Assembly (NCBI RefSeq): GCF_000308675.1
Contig: NZ_BAGE01000041.1
Location: 62,001-126,000 of the forward strand
Direction of reading: 5' to 3'
Length of the DNA: 64,000 nt
DNA from: Nocardia paucivorans NBRC 100373
Lineage (GTDB): Bacteria > Actinomycetota > Actinomycetes > Mycobacteriales > Mycobacteriaceae
Shown: positions 20,301-32,300 of the stretch, piece by piece
How positions within the stretch are numbered: the stretch's first letter is position 1
Layout: each line of letters starts with the position of its first letter
Position numbers and translations under genes: made by a program
Notes under the pieces: model-generated
What the model saw: only the letters and a program-made list of their open reading frames with translations
What the model was told of the DNA's origin: nothing
Databases searched by the model: none

Positions 20301-23300
20301 TCCCGTACATCGCGCCGCCGACGCCGGGCGACAGCACCGGTGTCATGGTGGCGGCGACGGACAGCATCGCGTCGAAGCTCTGCACCCGATCGTGCCGGTT
20401 CTCCGTTTCCGCCGCCTGGCGTAGCCGCAGCAGCGTCGGGATGCATTGTCCTTCCGGAATGCCCAGATCATCTATCGAGATACCGTTCGACGCCGCAAGC
20501 TCGGCGAGCCGATCGGTCGCCGCCGTAAGACGCTCTGTGGGGTGCTCACCGCGCACACCGGTTCTGATGGCCTGCCGCCGCGCTTCTTCCGCCATGGCGG
20601 CATTCAGGCGTTGCTCCTCGTTGTCCTGCGGGCCGGGGAGGTTACCGTCGAATCCGGCGATGTCGTTGATTTTCGCGGCCAACGCCTCCAGCAGCCTCTT
20701 ACGACGCCGTATCGCCTGCTCCACACGCAACTCCGCCACGCGCCGAGCGATCACCTGCCGGATCGGGTCCCGCGGGTGAGGCTCCATGTCACCGATCGCT
20801 TCGGCGGATTCGGCTTCCATTGCGGCGACCGCCTCGGCGAGCATCCTGATCTCGGTGAAAGGAACCGCCTGTTCGAGGAGTTCGGTGATGTGGATGGCCG
20901 GGTCGGCGACATTGTCGGGTGAGTGGACCGCCTCGTGCAACGCACTGACCAGACCCGATTCCCGCCGGTAGCTGCTGTCCGGTGTTCCCTTCCGGAATGC
21001 CTCGTATTCCTTGCGGCGCGCTTCGAGCTCCCGTTCGGCCGCACCGACCGCTTTCCGCAGGTTCTCCAAGGTGGTCGGAACCGTCTCTTCCGGTACGGCG
21101 GTGTCCCTCATCCGTTGCCGGGCCGTGTCCAAAGCGTTGAAGAACACCGTACCCGGTGATGATGCGGGGGACCCGAATCGAGGATCGGGGTCGGGCCCGA
21201 TATCCGGATGGTCCGAATCGTCTGCAGTGACCAGGAATCCCCGGGTGCGAAGTTCGCCGGCCACCTTCTCGAAGGCACGTCGACGAATCCTCTGTACGGC
21301 GTCCTCCTTCACCTCCAGCTCCATCGCTATCCGGCTGCGCCGCATCGGTTCTTCCTGCAGGATCGATCGCTGCAGATACCCGTACTCGATCGGGGTGAGC
21401 ACGTGCCGATCGTGGAGATCACCGATTACGGATTCCAGCATCTCTGGAGCGTCGCCGCGGGCCCGCTCGACCAGTGTCGAATCGGCGGTGGCCACCGGTG
21501 CCCTCGTGGCGGCCGAGCGTCGAGCATTACCGTTCGGGTCCGAGACGTCCGGCTCGCTCCGCAGAAGCGCGGCGAGATCGTGTACCGCTTCGTCCAGCGC
21601 ATTACGTACGGCATTCTTGGTTTTCCCGAGCGCATCGGCGGTTCGCTTCGTCGACACACCCCGCAGATACCGACGCTCGAACGCTTTCTGCGAACGCGGG
21701 CTCAACCGGGCGACCAGCCGCTCCACTCCGGCTCGGTTCTGCCGCAGCTCCCGGTTGACGGTTGCCTGATCGGTCCGGTCAGCGGAGGGTTCACCGGTGG
21801 ATATCACCGTCCCCACCCGACGAGACACCCGCCACAACAAGTCCATGACGGCTCGCCGGGTCAGGTCCGTCGCCTCGATCGTTTCGGGCAACGACTTCCG
21901 CTCCAGATGCCATGCCCTGAATACGTCCGCCTCATCCGGGGTGAGTTCGTCCATCGCCGACGCGACCCGTCCCGGATCGTCACGTTGCGCCCGGTCGATC
22001 AGCTGCTCTACGAAACGCAGCTCGTCCATCGGCTGTTCGGGACGGGCCGATACGATATCGGCCATAACATCCGCGAACTGGGGTAGCACGATCGCCCGGA
22101 GATACTCCGCACGGGGGTCGAGCCTCTTCGAGAGGTGGGCGCGCGTCTGCGGGTCGAGATCACCATATTCCGCTCGGAGCCAACGCCCCTCCTCTGTATC
22201 GGCGGGGAAGCGTTCCATACCGCGACGCAACTCGTCGTCGGTCGCTCGGGCAAGTGCCCAGCTCCCCCGACCCGTATCGTCGGCTCCTGTCACGCTCGAG
22301 TAGTCGGACAGAATCCGGGTGCCCAACCGAGGGGTGCGCCTGCCTCCGGCTCCGGGGTCCGCCGGCGGATCCGTGATCCCGCCGTCGTCATCCGACGGCG
22401 CACGACCTGCTCGGACCTCACCGAGACCGAGCGGTATCGACATCCCCGGAACGAGCACCTCCGATCCGGTGCTGTCGAGGGCGATCACCCCGGATGCCAG
22501 CACCGGCGACATCGACAGGCCACCGGGATAGGCGTCCCATTCGAGAGTATTCGTATCGAGCACCCATACCCGCTCGCCGGCCTCGTACCGCGTTCGGATC
22601 CGAGACAGCTCGTCGGCCAGGTCCGGTCCCCGATAATGCTCGGCGACACCCTTCAGAATCTTGCCCAGATCGTTGCTCAGCACGTTCAAATGCGTACTCA
22701 CACCGCTTTTACCGTGCTGTTCGGCCAGTAGCACCGTCGCCGGTTCGGCATCCTCACGGCGCAGCCATGCGGCCACGTCGCCACGTGACCCCACCCGGAA
22801 CCGGGGCGACGGCGTGCCGGGTGCAGGTTTGAAAGCGCCTTCGATATCGGCCAGGGTGGCCCCGCCGAGACCGCCGATACCCACCGGCACCACGCCCACA
22901 GCGTTCCTACCGAACAGAATCCGCAGCTCACCGATCGCCCGTGCGGCGCAGTCGTCGAGCCGCTCCAGAGCGGCCCGGAACCGTAACTCCTCCACGGTCG
23001 CGGCAGCGTCGGTATCATCGCCACCGTGCCAGCGGCCGTCGGGCCCGCGCACCAGTATCTGGTCCCGCAGCTCCCACATCCGCGATGTCTCATGGGCACG
23101 ACGGCGGATCGTGGCCGACTCACCGAAGCGGCTCGACCCGTCCATGCCCTCGACGCGGGCGGCGGACCGTAGTTCGCGCTCCAGCTCGGTGAGTTCGTCG
23201 CGGAGTCGGACGGTTTCACCGTCCAGGGCGGCGAGTCGCGCCATCGCGTCCCGTACGGATGGATCGGCTCCGGTCAGCTCCCGAGCCGCCGCGAGCAGGT

Positions 23301-26300
23301 CGGCCGGGGTGTACTCCACGTTCGGCAGCCGGTTCCCCAATTGCTCTACCAGCCGCTGTCTTTTCTGATCCAATCCTTCGAGAATATGCCGAACAGTGGT
23401 GATTCGATCCCGTACTGTCTCCGGACCGTCGAGCGGACCATCCGGGTCGGCGAATACTTCGTCCTCGTCACGCCCTCGTCCATGCCACGGGAGCCACGAG
23501 AACGGTGGCTCCTGCCCCGGTTCTCCTTCTTCGAACGCCGACGACCGATGATCTGTGTTCTCTTCGCCGGCTTCGATCGGCTCCGACCGCACCATGCGAT
23601 GCCCCGCATCCGCCAAGCCGCGCGTCTCGGCGAGGAGATCGACGTCCACACCTTCGGACTCGGCGATCACCGATACATCGGGAAGACCTTGCTGCCGATT
23701 GCGTTCCGCCTCCGTCGACAGCGGCAACACGGTGTCCTCGCCCTCGCCCTCGCCCTCGACCTCGCGCCGCCGACCGTCCGGCGTGCGGTGGCCTTCGGCG
23801 CTGCGTGTCGGACGCTCACCGCCGCCGAAACCCGATCCGCGACCCGACTCCTCATCGGTCAGCGGAACATCGACGGTCGTGGCCGAGCCGTCGTGGCCGA
23901 CCTCCAATCGCAACACCGGTCCGTCGCCGGCGTCCACACAGGACATCGTCACATCCGACCGCTCGCGAACGTCGAACGACTGCAGTACCCGCGCCACCTG
24001 TCGGGTGACCGCGGCGGTGACGGTAGCGCTCGTGCCGGGCGGGAGCAGCGGCTCGAGAAGGGTACGGATCCGGTTGGCGGTGGGCATCGTCGCGGGTGCG
24101 CGGGTGAACTCGACACGGTCAACCGAACCCTCGCTGCCGGCAGTGCCTTCCGCGCCATCCCGTGTCGCATCGATACCGGTCTCCGATTCGAGCCCGATCA
24201 AGGGCTCGAGCAGGGCTCGGACCGTGTTGTACTTGGGAAGGTCCAGTCCGTTCCTGGACAGCTCGAGCCGGTCCGCGACAATGTGGTTCGCCGCGCCTTC
24301 GCGGATCGCGGTGGACCAGTACAGATGGTCGAGCGGTGAGGCCAGCCGTTCGTTCCAGCTGTCGACAAGGTCCAAGGCGACACGAGTCATCACGGTAAGG
24401 ATCCTCGGATCCCGGTCTGCCTCGAATTCGGCTCGGACGGCCTCCGCCGCCCGCCATAGCACCGTCTCGCGGAGAGCAGCGGCTTCCTCGAGCGGAAGGG
24501 AGCGGGTGGCGGCGATCTCCGCCTCGGTGGCTTCGGTGAGGAACAGGGCGAGAAGTTCTCGATCTCGCTCCCCCAGCCCCGCGAGCGCGCGGTCGGTCCG
24601 GCTGTCTCGGCGTTTCAGCGCCTCCAGGACGACCTGCCGATCGGCATTCACCCGACGTTTCGTCCCCGTCAGGATGTTCGCCAGCCGGCGTATGGTCTCG
24701 GCCGCGCCCTCCTCCGACGCTTCTCCCCGTAGCCATGATTCCGCGATCAACTGGTGGTCGCCCGGCAGCAAGAGCACTGCCGCCCGCACTACTCGAGGTA
24801 GTGCCTCGTGGGCATCACGCACCAGCAGTACTGCCGCGTCATGGATCTTTCTGGCATCGGTTCCCGAAGGTGGCAGCCGGAGGTCCGTCGGTGGAGCGCT
24901 GTCGGGCTCGGACAACCAGGCACTCAGCCGGATTACCGCCATTCTCAACCGGTTCGCGTAGGCACCCCGTGTGATTCCCAGGTTCGTCATGGTCTGTGGA
25001 GTGGAAACACCACGGAGGCAACGCGAGTCGAAGACTGCTGCCTGCTCGGGAGTCAGATGCGGCACCAGGGCCCGCACCGCCGACGGATCGAGACGAAGAC
25101 AACGGTTGACCACCGATTGGGAGAACCGCGAGCTTGCCGGAGTCTCGCCCTGGAGCAGAGTGGCCACCCGGCGTAGGCCCCGACGCAGCAATTCGGATAC
25201 GGATCCGGATTCGGGGTCGAGATCCATTCGCGTGGCCGCATCTTCCAGCGGTAGCCGCTGCCGGTAGCAGAGTGTGAACGCTTCCCATTCGTCCGGGACC
25301 AATTCGTCCATGGCCGCATCGAGACGCTCCGGATCGAGTCGCACGGTCTCATCGATCAGTTCGACGAGGGCTCCCATCTCCCGTATCCGGACCTGGGCCC
25401 GGTCGAGTGCGCTCCGCACCGAGCTCGGCGACCGGCCTGTCCTGTCCGCAATCTGCTCAACCGACTCGCCGTGCAGCAAGGCGGCTTCGGCCACCGCGCG
25501 AACCTGCGCATCGAGCAGGCCGATGGTGCGGCGCACCTGTTGACCGGCGAATCCGCCGTTGCGGTCATCGTGCCCGTTCGGGTGGTTGACCGGGCCATTG
25601 CGCGGCTCCGGCATATCCCCTTCAGGGAGCGCGAAGACCGGGCGGCCGTTCGCCGCATACGGGATAACCGTGATCCACGGTTCACCGTCCACCGGTTCGA
25701 GGCCTGCGACATACTCATCGAAGTCGACCTCTTCCAGGTCGACGATCTCGCCCTTTTGGATCCGCTCCAGGTCTCGGAGGCCGATGCGTTCGGGGTCGAC
25801 CACCACCAAGCGGGGCTTATCCTTCGTTCCGACGTTACGCACCTCGACCATATGCGAGGTGGTGTCGCCGAGGCGGGAGTTCACCGCGTCGATGGCGACC
25901 TCCACGCGTCGCCCGGGTTCTTCCCTGATCCACGCCACCGCGTCGTCGAGCGACTCGTACACCTGGGGATCGAAGTCCGCCCGCACCTGGCGCGCGTAGT
26001 GCTCGCCCCACGGACCCGCGTCGAGCCGATTCACCGGCCGCGCTCGCTCCAGATCACCCGCCTCGAGTGCACGCATCCACGACACCCACCGCAGGGTTTT
26101 CGCGCATTGACCCATCCGCTGCCCGACCCGCGACCCCCAGGTGGCCGGATCGAACCCGCTATCGGCCCGCCAGAAGGTGACCACCGCGCTATGAGCGGTG
26201 CCGTCACCGGCCCAAAGCGTCCTCTTGCGGTCCACCAGGGCCCGGTCGAACCCGAGTTCCTCGCCGGCCATCTTCCACGTCCAACCGGTACGCGCGGCTT

Positions 26301-29300
26301 CGTCCATCGGAACGCCACGGCGCAGCGCGGCATTGAATTTCTCGAGGTTGGCCGGGGCGGCGGGCACCCAGTTCGACGAGATGGCCCGGATCTCGCCACC
26401 GGCCTCGGCGAACGCGGCGACCATCTGTCGGAACATCGCACGTCCCGAAGGTGTCCTGCCTCGGATGGCGTGGATATCGAAGCTCAGCACGCCGTTGCGG
26501 ATTTCTGCCCTGATGCCCTGCCTGGTCCCAGGGCTTGCCCCGTAGTCGTGCCGATAATGCCAAGTGCCATCCTCGCTGCCCTTGATGACCGGCCCGGCGG
26601 AGGGCGGCTGGGAAGGCGGTATGAGCTCCGATTGTCCTGTGGCCGCCATCATCGCGTGCAGGTGGGCATTCGGCACGGTAGAGGAAATCGGATGCGCATG
26701 ATCCGCCGGAGCATCTGCATCGACAGACCCACCATCCGGGTCCGCGGCCACCGTCCACAGGCGATTGTTTCGTTCGCCTCGGACACTCACCGACAGCCAT
26801 TCCGTATCCGGTGACGAAACTCCCTGAATATGCAGTACCGGAGAATCCGAATCGAAGCCCGATGAGACGATGATGACCCCGGGGTTCTCCCTACGGCCGG
26901 CCAGGTCTCTGATATGAGGGGAAATGTCATCGAATCCCCAGTCGGCCAGCACTTCATCCAACTCTCCCCCCGGTAGTAGTCCGTGCTCGCGCACCACCAG
27001 CCGTCGTCCTCCCGCCCACTCATGGGGGCCGAGCGGATACACAGGTCGGCCGAGGATGTCGTCCCCCAGCGTCTCCCTGGCTTCTGCGACCAGGCGATAC
27101 AGAACACGCTCACCGGATGTCCCCTGGCCGTAATACCGCACAGCGGCCCACGACTCGGCAAACGCCTCATCCAGGTTGAGGGTCCCATCGGAGGCAAAGC
27201 AATACCAACTGAATTGGTCGCTCAACCATTCGTGGTAGTGGATCTCGTCGATGATTTCTGTCGATTCGAAACCGTGCTCCGATCGATAGCAAGCCCGCAG
27301 TTCGTCATCGGCCCGATGATTGACTTGCGACCGTACCGGAAAATGGGCGACATGGCCGAACTCGTGATTGATCCAGAATTCCCAAGGATCGATATCGGGC
27401 GGCCCGTTCATCCAACGAATGGCCACAAGTTCTCCCACTTCGTGGGACATATCCACTGATCGAGCCAGTGAATCCGGATCGATTACGATAGCCGTCCAAT
27501 TTCCTTCGTCCACGATAGCGATGGTTGCGGCCTGTCCCGGCCCCTTTGCAGCGGTGATCTCGAGTGGCATGACATCCGGATCGTTCTGGAACCTTTTCGA
27601 GACGATCCGCTGCAACCCACGAACCCTGTCGACGGGCACCACATCGTGAAATGCGAATCCAACCAACCTCACGTGTGTTTCACCGAATACGGCCGACGCA
27701 ATATCCGATTTCTCGGCATGGGACGCGGGATCCGCTACCGCCTCGATCGCCGCAGTCTCACCATGGACCGCAACCGATGTGCGGGCCTCGCGAACCAGGA
27801 GATCTCTCAAGGCGCTCAGCGCGACGGTCGAACTTCCGGACGCACACAACGCATATGCTTCGGGAAACGCAAGTCGTACATCGACTCGACACTCATCAAC
27901 CCGACATATTCGACTGAATTGGTTTTGTTTCCACCTTATGAATCCATTGAAACCACCGGATTGATCGGGTAGCTGCCGGTATACGGCGAGCATCTGCGGG
28001 TTCATCAAGCTGTACAGTCGGCTACCGACCACATCGCGCAACGCTTCCCCGACCAGATACGCCACCGCGAAACGTTCGGGATCTGCCGTACGACCACCAC
28101 GTTCGGCGACCATCGCGGTCAGTCGCTCACGGTCGCGCAACAACTCCGCATCGACCGCGAGTTCCACTGTCAAACGTCCTGATTCGATCTCGGTCCGTAC
28201 GGCTCCGAAACCGTCACCGCCGACATCCGCCACCCGATACCGAAGCCGAAGCCAGGGCAGCTCGGATGCGAGATCCGCTACAACGGACGCCACAGGATCG
28301 ACCGACGAAGCCGGCTGCGGACCACCGGCCTCCTCTGTCTGAACCGAATCGACGAACTCGCTCAACCCCCTGGACGCCACCGCGCCGACCCCTACGAGTT
28401 CGATACGCGGTTCCCGCCCTTCCTCGGCATGGGCTTTGGCGGCGGTCGCCTCGCCCGCGATCACCGCAGCCGTGGCCGACCCATCACTACGCACCTTCCC
28501 GTACCCGAATACAGCGACCACCGCTACCTGACGCCCCGCGGCCGCGTGCTCTGTTCGGAGTTCCGCCGCACCGCACAAGAACTCCGTCGGATCGTCGGTC
28601 GGGGAATCCTCTCCGGCATAGAAGATGATCGACTCCGCGTCGCTGTCGCCGAAGGCGACGGTCATCCACCCGTATTCCGGATTCAGGGCCAGCAATGCGG
28701 GATCGGCATCATCCACCGCCTCCAACGCATCCGCCGTCGACCGCAGGAACGACAGCTGTTCGGGCGGAAGCTCCGCATCCGCCCGCTGTGTCCGCAACCA
28801 GTCCTCGTTGTCGGACTTCCGGAAATCCCAGGGGACGCCCCACGCGTTGCCGGCCAACATCGAAGCAGACTCGGTATACCGACCGTCAGGTCCGAACCGT
28901 GCCGTTGTCCGGGTGGGATCTCCACTTTTCCGCGTCGAAGCCTCATGCCATCGAGCAGCGACATCGGCCGCAAGCTCTGCCGCTTGCTCGGTGCCCACCT
29001 GGTCGAGTGCGAGGAGATGTTCCAGGCGTGAGTTCTGCATCTGCAGTATGAGCGCGCGCTCCTCCTGTCGCGCGCCGGAGTCCTCGTCGCCTTTCGTAAT
29101 GTCGGCGATGTCGGCGAGGGAGTCGCCGGCGAACACCTCCATCGGCATCTCTTCCACCGGATGTCCCGATGCCGCCCTTCGCGTCCTACCGTGGCGTATC
29201 GCGGCGACGAGGTCCGCCTTCGCGGCATCGGTCACGGTGACGCGCTCTACGAGGGTGTCCGACAAGGCACCGGACTCTGCGGCGGATCGCATCATCTCCG

Positions 29301-32300
29301 TGGCGGCCGAGCCGTGCAGGACCAGGTTCTCGATGGCCGGCTCGGCGTGCCCGGCCCGCTCGGCGGCGGCCATCCACGCCACCTGTATACCCGCCAGATC
29401 CGACACCAACCGCGCACCGTCCGCGTCGGCGTTCGCGTACACGCGCACCACCACGGCGACCGGCACGCCATCGGATTCTTCGGCAAGGCGGAGGTAGTGC
29501 TCTCGTGCGTAATCCAGGGCGGCACGCATGTCGTCGACGCTCTCGGCCACCACGATATGCATCGCCACCAGAGGATATTCCTCCTCCGGATCGCCACCAC
29601 GAGGATCACCGACCTGCACTTCCAGCACCGGAGCATCGGGGTCTGTGGGTATCCGCCCGGATGAGCGCAGGTACACGCGCGGGCCGTCGCTCTCGTCACC
29701 GCGCAACGTGTCGGCCCACGCGTCGAGTTCATCCACCAGTCCTCGTACGGTGGCCTCGTCACTGTCGCGTGGCGCGGCGGCACGGTTCACCGAGTCCCGC
29801 TGCTCCTCGGGAATTCCGTCCAGCCGGCAGATCAGCTCCGGATGGGTCTGCGCCAACCCCGTCCGCGCAGCCGCTGCTCTCTCGGGACCGAGCTCGTCGT
29901 CCAGCGAGGCATACCATTCCTCGATCTGGGTGGCCCGGGTCGCCGCGGCTTCCTCATCTCCGGGCGGGGGTGGTTCGCGAAGGGCGGCCTCCCCGCCGGG
30001 AAAGAGATCCAATGCGTCCGTGGCGGCGCGCACCTGTTCCGCCGTGGACATGCTCGGCGACCGGCCGAGGCCGTCTTCGTCGTCGGTGCGGGCGCCCCCC
30101 GGCTCGTCCACGCTCCGGTATCGGTCCAGCACCTCATCGAGCTGAAACCGTTCGACGTCGTGGGGACGGCGCTCGATGGTGATCTCGCCATCGATCACGA
30201 GCGCGGTTATCGTGGGATGTTCCGCCGTACCGGATACTTCGATTCCGATCCGGTGTGGATCGCTCTTGTCGACAACCACGGACTGCCAACCGAAGTCGAA
30301 GGCGATCCGCACGAGCTGTTCGATTCCGGCCGATGCTTCGTCCAGCTGCTCCGGGAAGGCCGCACAGACCCGTTCGGCCGCATCGGCCGTCGCCCACCAG
30401 GCCGAATCCGGGAGCATGACCTCGAACCGGTCGACAAGCCGGGCCGCAGGTCCCGTCGTTGATTGGATCGGCCTCCCCCATGCCCTACCGGTGATCGACC
30501 CCGTCGAATGAACTTCCTGGAACCGCTTCATCAAACCGCTGACCATGGAGCGGTAGCTGCTGCGCAGCACCACCTCGGCACCGGTCGGGTCCTGCCGTCG
30601 GGTGGTTTCCTCGACGAGTATGAACATCATCGTGGCCAGTGCCTCGGGCCTATGGCGCCGCATACTCGCCATGGCATCGGTGTCGAGCTGCTCGCCGCGC
30701 TTCCCTCGTTTCAGTCCGTCGAGGGCGAACTTCGAGCAGATCACCGCACCGTTTTCGATTTCGGGCAGACAGTGCTCATGGTCGATCGCCTCGAGCCCGG
30801 CCAGATAGTTGTCCTCATGTCGATCGCCATTGGCCAAGAGATAGTCACGGATCACCATCCGATCCCAGGCATCTCTCGGATGCTCCGTATCCGGCCGGGA
30901 CGCGCCGCTCGGTTCGACATACCGCTGCAGGTAGCCCTGGCCGCGCGGACCATCCCACCAGATCGTGGGCGGCACCCCGTCGAACCCGAGGAAATGATCG
31001 AGCGCGTAAGCGGCCATCTCGCGGAAAACCGCTGCAGGCGGCGCTGGTTTGTACACCCACTTGGACCCGTCCGCAAAGGTAACGAGGAATACCTCGTTCC
31101 GGTGCCGCACACCGTCGATCGGCACCGGATCGCCGACAATCGGCCCTTTCGCGGCCACCTCCGCTTCCACCGCGACCCATGGTGTGAGGTCCGACGATGC
31201 CTCGTGGTCGAGTGTCGAGCCGGCGGGGACCGAACCGTCCGAGGCAGGCTCCCCGTCCACCGGACCGTTGAGCAGCGCGTCGTCATCGGACGGACTGCCG
31301 GCGCGTTCGGCGTCGGTGTTCTCCCTGCCGAAGCGGGTGTCGAAGTTCATCGGTTCGCCGAGACCCTCGAACTCGGCCACCGTACCGTGCCGATCCAATA
31401 CCGCCACACCGCGCCGGTCGAAGCTCCCGGCAGCCACCTCACCGCGACGGTACGGCCGCCACTCCGGGCCGTTTTCTCCGGTCGGGTCGAACAGCCAGAC
31501 CCTATCCCTGTTGGTCGCGTCCTGCAGCAGCCGCTCCGCCTCCGCCACGGCCTCCGGGCCGCCGTACTGACGAACGCCGGCCATGATCACTTCTTTATCG
31601 GTGCTCAACAGCACCACGTGTCCGTCGACGTCACCGCGGCCGAACTGCTCGCCCCACACCGCCGTCAGCGGCCTGTCGTCCCCGGCCATCCTGTCCGCGA
31701 AATCGTCACATGACCCATCGAACGCGGTGAAGTCCAAGTCGTCGCGGAACGCTGCGCGCAACGCCGTGGCGTCGGCGGCATTGTCGAGTCCGATCGGTAC
31801 CACCCGCACCGGGTAGTTCGGCTTCCCTGTCCGCGACGGCTCGAAACGCGCCCGCAGCTCACCGAACGACCACCCCACGCAGGACGCGAAATCCATTGCG
31901 GCGGCCGCCTGGGCGGCGGTCTCCTGAGCTTCGAGGTCGGCCTGCTCGAAACGGGCCGCCGCCATCCCGAATTTCCACGCGGCGTAGGAATCCACCGCCC
32001 TGGAGCGGGGCTCACCGAATTCGGAGGTCAGGTCGAGTTCCAGATCCTCTATCAGGCTCTCGAATATCGCGTCGGCCTTCGCACGAGACCGCGCCCCCGT
32101 TGACGGCGACTCGGCAAACGAGTAATTGCGTAACGCCGTCCGCACCGCGGGCATATCCAGGCCGGCCGAATACGCGTACCACAGAGCCTCTGCGTAGGCG
32201 TCGTCACGACGCCGAGCCGAATCACGCCACGCCACAGCATCCGAGGCATCGCGCAGTTGGGCAGATTGTTCTGCGAGAGAACGGATTTCGTACTCGACGA

